Assembly (NCBI RefSeq): GCF_000835165.1
Contig: NZ_CP007790.1
Location: forward strand, 1,860,001-1,924,000
Direction: 5' to 3'
Source: Corynebacterium marinum DSM 44953
GTDB taxonomy: Bacteria > Actinomycetota > Actinomycetes > Mycobacteriales > Mycobacteriaceae
DNA: 64,000 nucleotides
Shown here: positions 52,391 through 60,871 of the stretch, piece by piece
Layout of the letters: each line of letters begins with the position of its first letter
Numbering within the stretch: position 1 is the first letter of the stretch
Program-made: the position numbers and the translations under genes
Notes under the pieces: model-generated
The model's input: the letters and a program-made list of their open reading frames with translations, nothing else
The model's database searches: none
What the model was told of the DNA's origin: nothing

Positions 52391-52564
52391 TTAGTCGTCG
52401 GTGCGGTCGGCACCGGCTGTGGCCTGCCAGGTGCGCTCGGTGACGAGGAAGAGGGCGTCGATAAGCCGGACGAGGGCGACCGCCGCGACGAGGGCCAACG
52501 GCACTGCGATGGCCATCACCAGGGGCACCTGGAGCCACAGGGGCGCGGTGAGGATCACGTTCAT
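52391..52564 (-). CDS. Small membrane protein, 57 residues
   Basis: One long hydrophobic region (PLWLQVPLVMAIAVPLALV, then AAVALVRLIDALFLV) and a short polar C-terminus. ATG at 52564 overlaps the M3 peptidase stop by 4 bases, so translation is coupled. The role is unknown; a membrane partner of the peptidase or of neighbouring transport is possible but not shown. Confidence 0.65.
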   Translation of the reverse strand: MNVILTAPLWLQVPLVMAIAVPLALVAAVALVRLIDALFLVTERTWQATAGADRTDD

Positions 52565-54579
52565 GACGTGCCCAGCGCCACGCCCGCGAGGCCGCGGCGG
52601 CGCAGCAGCGGGGCGACGTCCTTGTCGCGGCCGCGCAGGGCCCGGAAGGCGTCGGCGTAGTCGAGGGAGGCCCCGCGGGAGAGGATGTGGCTGCGGAACT
52701 GCTCGCCCGCCTCCCGCAGATCGGGGGCCTGGGCGAACCAGTCGAAGCCGTCGGCGTCGAGGGCCTCCGCCCACAGGTAGGAGTAGTAGCCGGCGGAGTA
52801 GCCGCCGCCGAAGATGTGGTTGAAGTAGGTGGAGCGGTAGCGGGGGGCGAGCTCGTCGACGATGAGGCCGGCTTCCTCGAGGGCATCCTGCTCGAAGCGT
52901 TCGATGTCCGATACCGCGGCCGCCTGCTCCGGGGTCAGGGAGTGCCAGGCGAGGTCGATGATCGCGGCGGCGAGGTACTCGGAGGTGGCGAAGCCCTGGC
53001 CGAACTGGCGGGAGGCGGTGACGGCGTCGAGAAGTGAGGCCGGGATGGTCTCCCCCGTGTCGACGTGGCGGGCGTAGTTGCGCACGACCGAGGGGTCGAA
53101 GGCCCAGTTCTCGTTGATCTGGGAGGGGAATTCCACCCAGTCGCGGGGGACGTTGGTGCCGGCCAGGGTGGGGTAACGCACGTCGGAGAGCAGGCCGTGG
53201 AGGGCGTGGCCGAACTCGTGGAAGAGGGTGGTCACCTGGTCGACGGTCAGCAGCGGCTGGGAGCCGTCGACGGGGTGGGTGATGCTCATGACGTTGACCA
53301 CCACCGGGCGGGTGCCCAGCAGGCGGGACTGGCGGACGAAGGAGGTCATCCACGCGCCGCCGCGCTTGGAGGGCCGCGCCCGGTAGTCGGTGAGCAGCAG
53401 TCCGAGGCCTTCGCCGTCGGTGTCGAGCACCTCCCAGACGTCCACGCCCTCGGCGTAGCCGTGCAGGTCCCCGCGGGGGATGACGGTGATGCCGTAGAGG
53501 AGGTGGGCGGCGTGGAAGACGCCGTCGACGAGCACGCGGTCGAGCGGGAAGTACTTCGACAGCTCCTCCTCGTCGAGGGAGTAGTCGCGCTCGCGGACCT
53601 TCGCCTGCCAGTAGGGCCAGTCGGCGGCCGCGAGGTCCTCGCCGGCGAGTTCGCCGGCCAGTTTGCGTTCGGCGTCGGCGTTGGCGGCGGCGGCCGGCGC
53701 GAGGTCGAAGAGCAGGGAGCGGGCTGCTCCGGCGGTGCCGGCGGTCTCCTCGGCGATGACGTAGTCGGCGTGGGTGCCGTAGCCCAGGAGCCGGGCGCGC
53801 TCGGCACGCAGGCGCACCTGTTCCATCAGGTTGGCGCGGTTGGATTCGACGCCGCGGCGCTGGGAGGCCTCGTAGAGGGCGGCCCGCGCCTCGGGGTTGG
53901 TCAGGACCAGCTGGTCCGACTGGACGGTGGGAAGTTCGACGGGGATCAGCCACCCCTCCTTACCCGCTTCCTCCGCGGCGGCCTTCGCGGAGGCGATGCG
54001 GGAATCGGACAATCCGGCCAACGCAGCGGGGTCGTCGAAAAGCACGGCGAGCTCCCGGGTGTCGGCGAGCAGGCTGCGGCCGAACTGCTCCGAGAGGGTG
54101 CTCAGGCGCTGGTTGATCTCGGCGAGGCGGGCCTTGCCGGCGGCGTCCAGGTCGGCGCCGCGGCGGGTGAAACGGCGCAGCAGCAGCTCGTGGAGGCGGG
54201 CGGATTCGGCGTCGTCGGGCACGGGGACGTCGAGAAGCCGCTGGTAGAGCGCCCCGTACTGGTAGATGGCGTCCGAATGCGCGGACAGGCGCGGCACGAT
54301 CTCCGAGATCGCGGCGTCCATCTCCTCGGTGGAGTCGGTGCCCTGCAGGTTGAACAGCCAGGCGGTGACGCGGTCGAGCGCCGCACCGGAGGACTCGAGG
54401 GCCTCGACGGTGTCCTCCCACGTCGGGGCCCCGGGGCGGGCGGTGATGGCGGCGATCTCGGCCCGCTGCTCCGCCAGGGCGACGTCGACGGCCTCGACGG
54501 CGTGCTCGAGGCGGATCGCCCGGAAGTCGGGCAGCTGGTACGGCAGGGGAGAGGGGGCGAGCAAGGGGTTCGAGGTCAT
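52561..54579 (-). CDS. M3-family zinc oligopeptidase (Dcp-like)
   Basis: The 672-residue thimet/Dcp-type metallopeptidase degrades oligopeptides in the cytosol. The zinc site HEFGHALHGL lies near residue 450, with the third ligand Glu in the following ENWAFDPS segment region. GTNVPRDWVEFPSQ is a typical M3 stretch. ATG at 54579 is chosen; an upstream frame is not family-like. TACCAT at 54593-54588 gives a leaderless promoter. Two small membrane protein genes follow in the same operon. Confidence 0.92.
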   Translation of the reverse strand: MTSNPLLAPSPLPYQLPDFRAIRLEHAVEAVDVALAEQRAEIAAITARPGAPTWEDTVEALESSGAALDRVTAWLFNLQGTDSTEEMDAAISEIVPRLSAHSDAIYQYGALYQRLLDVPVPDDAESARLHELLLRRFTRRGADLDAAGKARLAEINQRLSTLSEQFGRSLLADTRELAVLFDDPAALAGLSDSRIASAKAAAEEAGKEGWLIPVELPTVQSDQLVLTNPEARAALYEASQRRGVESNRANLMEQVRLRAERARLLGYGTHADYVIAEETAGTAGAARSLLFDLAPAAAANADAERKLAGELAGEDLAAADWPYWQAKVRERDYSLDEEELSKYFPLDRVLVDGVFHAAHLLYGITVIPRGDLHGYAEGVDVWEVLDTDGEGLGLLLTDYRARPSKRGGAWMTSFVRQSRLLGTRPVVVNVMSITHPVDGSQPLLTVDQVTTLFHEFGHALHGLLSDVRYPTLAGTNVPRDWVEFPSQINENWAFDPSVVRNYARHVDTGETIPASLLDAVTASRQFGQGFATSEYLAAAIIDLAWHSLTPEQAAAVSDIERFEQDALEEAGLIVDELAPRYRSTYFNHIFGGGYSAGYYSYLWAEALDADGFDWFAQAPDLREAGEQFRSHILSRGASLDYADAFRALRGRDKDVAPLLRRRGLAGVALGTS

Positions 54580-54587
54580 GCCTGTCG

Positions 54588-54600
54588 ATGGTAGTAGCGT
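54588..54600. promoter_or_regulatory. Face-to-face -10 boxes of the peptidase and esterase genes
   Basis: TACCAT on the minus strand (54593-54588) serves the M3 peptidase, 8 bases before its ATG. TAGCGT on the plus strand (54595-54600) serves the esterase, 7 bases before its ATG. Only one base separates them, so the two polymerase footprints would exclude each other. Both genes would be leaderless. Confidence 0.45.
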
Positions 54601-54607
54601 GGACGCC

Positions 54608-55909
54608 ATGACTGACCACGAGCGGGTGACCGTCACCTGCGCCGCAGGAAAAATCACGGGCCGCAGCGACGGGGAGATCGCCCGTTTCCACTCGATCCCC
54701 TACTCCGTCATCCCCGGCCCCTTCGAGGATGCGCGGCGCCTCCCGCGCGAACAGCTTTCGCTTATCGACGCCACCGTCCACCGCCCCGACACCGTCGCCC
54801 TGTCGGTCGTCGCCCCGGCGGGCGCCAGGGAGCTGGCGGACCTGCCGGTGGTGGTCTACATCCACGGCGGGCGTTTCGAGTACGGCACCCACGGCGACCG
54901 CCGGGCCGACGGCGCCCCGAACGCCCGCGACGGCATCGTCACCGTGCACGTCGGATACCGCGTGAAGCTCGAGGGCTTCGCCCGCTTCCACGACGACGAA
55001 CCGAACCACTACCGCGGCATCGACGACTGCCAGCTCGGCCTGGAATGGGTGCAGCGCAACATCGAGGCCTTCGGCGGCGACCCCACCAACGTCACCCTCG
55101 TCGGCCAGTCCGCCGGCGCGACCGTCGCGCTGTGGCTCGCCCGCCGGGACCATTACCGCGGCGCTTTCCGGCGCATCATCGCCATGTCGCCGTGCTTCCC
55201 CCGGCAGAGCTTCGAGCAGCGCAAGGGATCGCTGCGGATGGTGCTGGGCAAACCGGTGACGCGGGTGTCCCTGAGCAGGTTGGCGGCGGAGAAGCCCGAG
55301 GTCCTGGCCCGCGCCTACGACCGGTTCCGCACCATCCACGGCCTCGACATGGCGCTGGGGCCGGCCGGATTCGACGGCGCCGAACTCACCGAGCTGCCGA
55401 TCCTGCTCACCTCCACCCGCGACGAGCACTACGACATGCCCGCCGGCCGGGCCGTCGACGCGAAAGGGCTCGGCCCGGCGATGGTCCGGCTCCTCGCCCG
55501 CCGCATGGGGGTGCGCGGATCGGTGGCGTCGTACCTGCGTTCGGTCCTGGAGCTGGATCCGGAGCGCCCGATGGGCCGCCTCATCGGGGATTCCGCGAAC
55601 CGGCGCTGGGTCTCCCAGGCCGCCGAGGAGGCGCCGGGGCCGGTGTGGCTGGCGGAGTTCGTCGCCGGCCCGCGCCCGGCCCTGCACTGCGCGGAGATCC
55701 CCCACCTCTTCGGGTTGGCCCCGGAGGCGCAAACGGATGCCGGCCGTGAGCTATTTGTGGGATTCGTCCGCGGAAACGCCCCCGACTGGGCCGCGCACGA
55801 TCCGGCAACCGGGCGAAAGACCCAAGTACTCAACATCGCAAACAATGACGTAATCTTGATGGAAGATACGCTGAAAATGGTCCGGGAGGCATTCTCGCCC
55901 GCCCGATGA
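54608..55909 (+). CDS. Carboxylesterase/lipase family protein
   Basis: The 433-residue type-B carboxylesterase-like protein has the oxyanion motif VVVYIHGGRFEYG and nucleophile elbow GQSAGAT (about residue 170), and FGGDPTNVTLVG typical of the family. It is shorter than most type-B enzymes. No signal peptide is seen, so it is probably cytosolic. The physiological ester is unknown. It is followed closely (12 bases) by the maltokinase-like gene. Confidence 0.88.
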   Translation: MTDHERVTVTCAAGKITGRSDGEIARFHSIPYSVIPGPFEDARRLPREQLSLIDATVHRPDTVALSVVAPAGARELADLPVVVYIHGGRFEYGTHGDRRADGAPNARDGIVTVHVGYRVKLEGFARFHDDEPNHYRGIDDCQLGLEWVQRNIEAFGGDPTNVTLVGQSAGATVALWLARRDHYRGAFRRIIAMSPCFPRQSFEQRKGSLRMVLGKPVTRVSLSRLAAEKPEVLARAYDRFRTIHGLDMALGPAGFDGAELTELPILLTSTRDEHYDMPAGRAVDAKGLGPAMVRLLARRMGVRGSVASYLRSVLELDPERPMGRLIGDSANRRWVSQAAEEAPGPVWLAEFVAGPRPALHCAEIPHLFGLAPEAQTDAGRELFVGFVRGNAPDWAAHDPATGRKTQVLNIANNDVILMEDTLKMVREAFSPAR

Positions 55910-55921
55910 AAGGACCGCATA

Positions 55922-57127
55922 GTGGAGAGTCCAGAGGAACCGCCCTCGACAGGGCAGCCCGGGCCGGAGCAGGCCCGGCCGCGGGACGGATCCCCGGATC
56001 CCGCCGAACTCACCGTGGTCGTCTCCACCCCCGTTCCGGGCGGCAGCCACGTCCTCATGACCTCGGGCCGGCCGGGCGACGAATCTCTGCACCAGTTCTT
56101 CTTCGACGACACGGGGATGCGGCCCCTGGACGGCCTCGCCGAGAAATTCGGGGCGGCGCTGGCACAGGGCAGGACCCTGGGCGCCGGCACCCTCCTGGGC
56201 ACGGTACTGACCGGGCTGAGCTGCCGGGCGGGGATAGAAACCGCAGACCACATCGAGATGAGCCTCGTCGACGAGGACGGCACCGAACGCTACCGCTTCA
56301 GCAGCTACCGCCGGGTCTGGCCGACCAACGCCTCCGACCTGGAGATGCTCAGCAACCTCATCGGGCCACACGCCCCCGAACTCGTGGGACGCATCGAGGT
56401 GGAGGTCCACGGCCGGCACTACATCCTGGGCACCTGCCGCCGGACCCCCTCCGGCCCCACCGGCCACGACCTGACCGCCGCGCGCATCGCGGCCCAGTAC
56501 TTCTCCCACGAGGACTCAGTTGAGGTCGGGCAGACCATCCGTTACGTCCACGACGCCCTCCTCCTGGCGTTCCCCCACCGGTGGGTGCCCGCCGAGGTCA
56601 TCGGCCGGCACCTGGAGGAACGCCTCGACGGTTTCCTGCCCCGGATTCCCGGCCTGGCCGCCCACGCCCCCTGGATCCGCGAGAGCTACCGCAGCATCAC
56701 CGGCGAGATGCTCGTCCAACGCATCCACGGCAACCTCACGGCCACATGCATCTGGCACCAGAAAAACCGCTGCATCGTCGGCGGCTGGCAGGGTGATGTC
56801 CGGCTCCGCCACCGGGAACATACCTCCATGAGATCCCCGCTCCACGACCTGGCCACTCTGCAGAGCTCCATCTTCTCGGCCTGCAATTACGAACTCTCCT
56901 GGTTCACCAAGACGATGAGCTCCTTCTTCGAAGGCTACGGCGAACCCACACCCACGCACGCCATATGTCTTTTCATCCTGGACACCGCGTGCCAGGAGAC
57001 CCTCGACCTCCCCGGTGCCCCCGACCACGGCGGCAGGAACCTCGGGGACTTCCTCACCTGGTTCCGGGAGACCTTCGTGCCCCACTTCGCAGAGATGCCG
57101 CTCTCCACGTTCCACCGCCGGGCGTAG
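55922..57127 (+). CDS. Maltokinase-like protein with degenerate catalytic motifs
   Basis: The 401-residue protein aligns in plan with maltokinase (Mak/Pep2): a cap-like N-terminal region (residues 30-150) and a C-terminal kinase lobe. At the catalytic loop it reads RIHGNLTATC (268-276) where Mak has RIHGDLHLGQ (from memory). At the metal loop it reads GGWQGD (287-292) where Mak has DFEGEP. The following SPLHDLATLQSSIFSA (305-320) matches Mak's SPLRDVAGMLRSF. Both catalytic Asp are missing, so it is probably a pseudokinase. GTG at 55922 has aaaggacc 6 bases upstream. Confidence 0.72.
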   Translation: MESPEEPPSTGQPGPEQARPRDGSPDPAELTVVVSTPVPGGSHVLMTSGRPGDESLHQFFFDDTGMRPLDGLAEKFGAALAQGRTLGAGTLLGTVLTGLSCRAGIETADHIEMSLVDEDGTERYRFSSYRRVWPTNASDLEMLSNLIGPHAPELVGRIEVEVHGRHYILGTCRRTPSGPTGHDLTAARIAAQYFSHEDSVEVGQTIRYVHDALLLAFPHRWVPAEVIGRHLEERLDGFLPRIPGLAAHAPWIRESYRSITGEMLVQRIHGNLTATCIWHQKNRCIVGGWQGDVRLRHREHTSMRSPLHDLATLQSSIFSACNYELSWFTKTMSSFFEGYGEPTPTHAICLFILDTACQETLDLPGAPDHGGRNLGDFLTWFRETFVPHFAEMPLSTFHRRA

Positions 57128-57133
57128 CCGCGG

Positions 57134-57691
57134 CTAGCTCCCGAGGAGTGCGTCCCGCAGGCGCTGCTCCGCCAGCTCCTCCACCAGCCAGGGGCTGAAG
57201 GCGAAGGGGGTGGCGTCGACCGCCGCGATCACGGCGGCCGGGTCCGCCCACACCAGGGAGTCGATCTCCTCCGCCACCGGGGCAGGCTGCCCGCCGCGGT
57301 TCAACCGGGCGACGTAGACGGGGCAGAACTCGTTTTCCACGATGCCGCTGGAATCCACCGCACGGTAGCGGAACTCCGGCAGCACCGCGACGATGTCGGT
57401 GACATCGCCCTCCGCGAAACCGAGTTCCTCGACGCTGCGCCGGAGGACCGCCTTCTCGTTGCTCTCCCCCGGGCCGGGATGCCCGCAGAAACTGTTGGTC
57501 CACACACCCGGCCACGCCTTCTTGCCCAGCGCCCGGCGGGTCAGCAGCAGCCGACCCTCCTCATCGAGCAGATAACAGGAGAAGGCGAAATGCAGCGGAG
57601 TGTCCCGGGTGTGGATCGTGGCCTTCGGCGCGGTACCGATGGCCTGCCCCTGCTCGTCGGCCAGGACCACCAGTTCAACGTCGTGATTCAT
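57134..57691 (-). CDS. idi: Isopentenyl-diphosphate delta-isomerase, type 1
   Basis: The 185-residue Nudix-fold enzyme interconverts IPP and DMAPP. Catalytic Cys is in TNSFCGHPGPGE and catalytic Glu in ENEFCPVY; the Nudix-like EKAVLRRSVEELGF is present. It supplies prenyl precursors, for instance to the uppS product. It is convergent with the maltokinase-like gene, 6 bases apart, with no terminator visible. ATG at 57691 is accepted. Confidence 0.95.
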   Translation of the reverse strand: MNHDVELVVLADEQGQAIGTAPKATIHTRDTPLHFAFSCYLLDEEGRLLLTRRALGKKAWPGVWTNSFCGHPGPGESNEKAVLRRSVEELGFAEGDVTDIVAVLPEFRYRAVDSSGIVENEFCPVYVARLNRGGQPAPVAEEIDSLVWADPAAVIAAVDATPFAFSPWLVEELAEQRLRDALLGS

Positions 57692-57721
57692 GCCCCAAAC
57701 CCTACCTGGAATGCACCGTGC

Positions 57722-59434
57722 TCAGCCCCGGGCCCACGCCCCGATCACACCCGGCACCACCGGCTTGCTCTCACCGAGCAGCGCCGCCACGTTGTCGTCC
57801 TCCTCGACCGCCGACGTCACCGTCCGCACCTTCGCAGGCTTCGACTGCCCCTGCCCCGCCATCGGCGCACCCATCATCGGCATCATCCCGCGGCCAGCCG
57901 GCGCGCCCGTGCTTCTCGACGCCGCCCCCTGCCCCGCCCCCGCTGTCATCGGCACCCCGGCCGGCTGCCGCGCTACTCCCCCGGCACCAGCCCCGTTGCC
58001 CGCCACCGCCGAACCCGCAGTGCCCGCAATGCCCGACGCACGGCCGCCGCCTGGGCCGCTGCCCGCGCCCCACCCGTTGGCGATCCCGCCGACCCTGCCC
58101 GACCGGGCACCGGCCGCCGCCGCACCACCACCCGGCGCGCCAGCCGGCGGGGTCCCGGAACCGAAGGACAACGGACCCCGCGCGGCACCGGCTGCTGTGG
58201 TGACGGCATTGCCGATGTTGCCCAGCCCGCCCACGGGCACCGGCCCGCCCAGGACCTGGCCGGTGCCGGCAGCGGAGGCTCCGCCCGCACCGAGCGGCGC
58301 CGCCCCCATCGATCCGACCCCCGGAGGGGCAGTCAACGTCCCCGCCGAAGCCGCCGCTGTGCCCAGCTCCCCCGCCTGCACGATTTCCCCGCCGTGTACT
58401 CCGGCCAGGCTGTCGACGCCGGCCTGCACCGTCCCGAAGTCGCCCGCGCCCATCGCCCGCTGCACCGATGTCAGTGCGTCCAGGGCCGCCCCCGGTGCCC
58501 GGTGTCCGCTGGCGTCGTGCTTCGAACCCTTGCCCGCCACGTCGTCCATCCCCAGGGCGATGGCCCCGCCGCCATCCGCCGCCGGATCCATCACCATGAG
58601 ATTGCGGATCGGCGGGATACCCGTCGCCACCGACGGCATGTACATCGCCGGGAAGGACTGCAGGAAGGACTGTTCCGCAGCCATCCGCTGCACCGGGTCC
58701 ACAATCGCGGCCAGCGCGGTGCGGGTGAAGTTCACCTTCAGGGCACCGTCCTGTTTGATCGCCGAGAGCCGCTCCACCGAGGAGCCCATGATCCGCGAGT
58801 TCTGCGCGAAGGTGTCTCCGGCGCGGGCGACCTGCGCGATCTTGTCGATCGCCGCCTCGATCACCTCTCCCCTGTTGCTCCCCGCCAGATCCTGCGCCAC
58901 CGCATCCAGACTCTGCGCGATAGCCGCGGTTTCCGCAGACAAGGAATGCCACAGCCTGGAGGCTGCGACGCACTCCGCGATTCTGGTCGCCGAGAAATCC
59001 GCCGACAGCTGTTCGATCGACAACGCGGGCAGCACCATCGGCGGCATGAAGCTGAAGTTCTCGAACCTGGGCCGCGGGCGCGACGGGAAACTCACCCCGT
59101 CCGCGCCGACACTTCCCCCTTCATCAGCGAGGTCCATCCCCCGCGCCACGAAAGCATTCTGCCCGGTCAGCGCCTGATAGCTCGCAGCCAGCGCCCCGCT
59201 CAGCCACTCCACCTGCTCCGCGTAGGACTGAAGCACCGTGATCGCGGAACCCGCCCCGCCGTTGATGACGCCGCCGTGGCCCCCGCCGAGTTGGTCCAGG
59301 CCCGAGACGCCGGAGAAGCTGCCGTTCAAACTCGTCAGGCTCGCTTCGTAGACTGCATTGCGGGCATTTGCACCGATTGACTGTAGCTTCTCGACTCCCC
59401 CGAGAATAGAACTATGGTCAATGAGAATCTCCAC
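57722..59434 (-). CDS. ESX-substrate-like Gly/Ala-rich protein
   Basis: The 570-residue product has a helical N-terminal 90 residues with a Trp turn (QVEWLSGAL, W77), as in WXG100/PPE-type proteins, and no signal peptide. A helical middle part runs to about residue 320, then a long Gly/Ala/Pro-rich disordered tract. The C-terminal tail VEEDDNVAALLGESKPVV resembles the tail of actinobacterial type VII secretion-associated proteins. It overlaps the upstream lipoprotein gene by 17 bases. No ESX machinery genes are in the window. Identity is inferred. Confidence 0.6.
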   Translation of the reverse strand: MEILIDHSSILGGVEKLQSIGANARNAVYEASLTSLNGSFSGVSGLDQLGGGHGGVINGGAGSAITVLQSYAEQVEWLSGALAASYQALTGQNAFVARGMDLADEGGSVGADGVSFPSRPRPRFENFSFMPPMVLPALSIEQLSADFSATRIAECVAASRLWHSLSAETAAIAQSLDAVAQDLAGSNRGEVIEAAIDKIAQVARAGDTFAQNSRIMGSSVERLSAIKQDGALKVNFTRTALAAIVDPVQRMAAEQSFLQSFPAMYMPSVATGIPPIRNLMVMDPAADGGGAIALGMDDVAGKGSKHDASGHRAPGAALDALTSVQRAMGAGDFGTVQAGVDSLAGVHGGEIVQAGELGTAAASAGTLTAPPGVGSMGAAPLGAGGASAAGTGQVLGGPVPVGGLGNIGNAVTTAAGAARGPLSFGSGTPPAGAPGGGAAAAGARSGRVGGIANGWGAGSGPGGGRASGIAGTAGSAVAGNGAGAGGVARQPAGVPMTAGAGQGAASRSTGAPAGRGMMPMMGAPMAGQGQSKPAKVRTVTSAVEEDDNVAALLGESKPVVPGVIGAWARG

Positions 59435-60020
59435 TGTCTTCCCCCAAAAGTTGATGGATCATTTCTAGCTTTTGCACGGCCTGAGAGCAGAGACTCTCGC
59501 GGCCTTGTGTCGAAAGAGTTTCCATGTAATGAACGACGAAGCGTCCTCGAGTGGTGTGTACTGCAGCGCTGCATTCATCTGGCGCTCCGGTCCCCATGTG
59601 ATGGAGATAGACATCCGGAACAGCAGATTCAGCGGCGGGCGAAATAAAGAGCTTCCTCTCCAAAATGCGGCTTCTTGGAATTTTGTCACCTGCTAGCGCG
59701 AAGAAGCCACGGATTTCTGGATCAAGTGATTCGAAAGAGCAACTCTCCGACTTCCCCTGATCACTGAATGGCGTCCCGACAGGCTCCCCCAAGCCAGCGG
59801 CCGCGCGGACCTCCGGCGGGATCTCGGTGCACGGGTTGAAGACCTCGAAGTCGCCCTCGGGGTCGAAGTCCCCCAGCTCGAGTGGTTGCGCCGCGGGCTC
59901 GACGGGGACGGAGGTCGCCGACGAGGGGGACGACGTGACGTCGATAAGCGGGGCGGCCGGTGAGCAGGCGGTGAGCGCCAGCGCCGCGAGGACGATGGAC
60001 AGGAGTCGGCGGGCGGGCAT
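59418..60020 (-). CDS. DUF3558-type lipoprotein
   Basis: The 200-residue product has a signal peptide with lipobox LTAC (Cys at about residue 20). A Ser/Pro linker precedes a domain with FNPCTEIPPEVRAAAGL, KSESCSFES and ECSAAVHTT, the paired Cys pattern of DUF3558 lipoproteins common near ESX genes. ATG at 60020 is the lipoprotein start; the frame upstream is not signal-like. It is translationally coupled to the ESX-substrate-like gene downstream. Confidence 0.78.
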   Translation of the reverse strand: MPARRLLSIVLAALALTACSPAAPLIDVTSSPSSATSVPVEPAAQPLELGDFDPEGDFEVFNPCTEIPPEVRAAAGLGEPVGTPFSDQGKSESCSFESLDPEIRGFFALAGDKIPRSRILERKLFISPAAESAVPDVYLHHMGTGAPDECSAAVHTTRGRFVVHYMETLSTQGRESLCSQAVQKLEMIHQLLGEDSGDSH

Positions 60021-60133
60021 GGGGTCCCCTCGTGTGGTGGTCGAGGGTGCGGGGAATCTCCGCACCCGACACACTTAGACTCCGGAAAGCGCCCGCCGGT
60101 TCCCGGGACCGCGAATTTTCTTCGGGCGGGGTG

Positions 60134-60664
60134 TCAGTAGTTGAGGTTGCCCTCGAAGATGACGTTGCCCACGCGCAGTTCCGCGTCCCAGAGGTTGCCG
60201 GGGCTAACCTCGAAGGCGTACTGGATGTTCGCGGAGGCGCCCGCCCCGAGCGGGAGGTCCAGGCCCAGGGACCGTTCGGTCTCGTCGTCGGCGATGGGGG
60301 TGGCGTCGACCATGGTGCCGCCGCCGGAGTTGTAGGTCAGCTTCGGCTCGGGAAGGTCGTCGGGCGAGAGGGGTTCGTCGTTGAGGTTGCGCACCAGGAC
60401 GGTGACCACGCTGCCGCTGTACTGTCCGGAACGCACACCCTGGTAGCTCCACTCGACGTTGAGCCCGGGGTCGGTGGTGGCGCCGCGCAGACGATCCGCC
60501 ACCTTCGGCTCGACCTGGCGCGCTTCAGCCACGGGAGTCTCCGAGGTGGTGACCTCGATGGACTCCGCTACGCTCTGCCCGTCACCGTCGCTGCCGCAGG
60601 CGGTGACCAGCAGCGCAGTGGCGAGGATTAGGGTGGAGCTGATGCCCGGGCGGTATCGTCTCAC
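60134..60664 (-). CDS. Lipoprotein, DUF4352-like
   Basis: The 176-residue product has a signal peptide and lipobox VTAC (Cys at about residue 23). The mature part has an Ig-like beta pattern (WSYQGVRSGQYSGSVVTVLVRNLND, LGAGASANIQYAFEV) as in DUF4352-type telokin-like domains. It should be exposed on the outer face of the membrane. It is in the same direction as the DUF3558 lipoprotein gene, 113 bases upstream of it. Function unknown. Confidence 0.7.
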   Translation of the reverse strand: MRRYRPGISSTLILATALLVTACGSDGDGQSVAESIEVTTSETPVAEARQVEPKVADRLRGATTDPGLNVEWSYQGVRSGQYSGSVVTVLVRNLNDEPLSPDDLPEPKLTYNSGGGTMVDATPIADDETERSLGLDLPLGAGASANIQYAFEVSPGNLWDAELRVGNVIFEGNLNY

Positions 60665-60871
60665 GGTGCCTCCGTTGTGTTCCGGCCTAGGATGTCACGG
60701 GAAATGTCCCCGACTATCCCACAGTCTAACCAGCGCCCGAGGCCGTGAGCGCAGATCTCCGCATGTCGGCGCGTTGATCTTTCACCGCGGCCCCCACCCG
60801 GGGCCGCACCTTCGCCGGCCGGCGACCTCCGTCGCGGCCGGACAACTCAAGAACACGGAAAGTCCCCCACG

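Noticed and set aside
57722..59177. Long plus-strand frame antisense to the ESX-substrate-like gene
   Set aside because: Pro/Ala-rich translation without motifs; the minus-strand frame has a structured N-terminus, a conserved tail and an operon partner.
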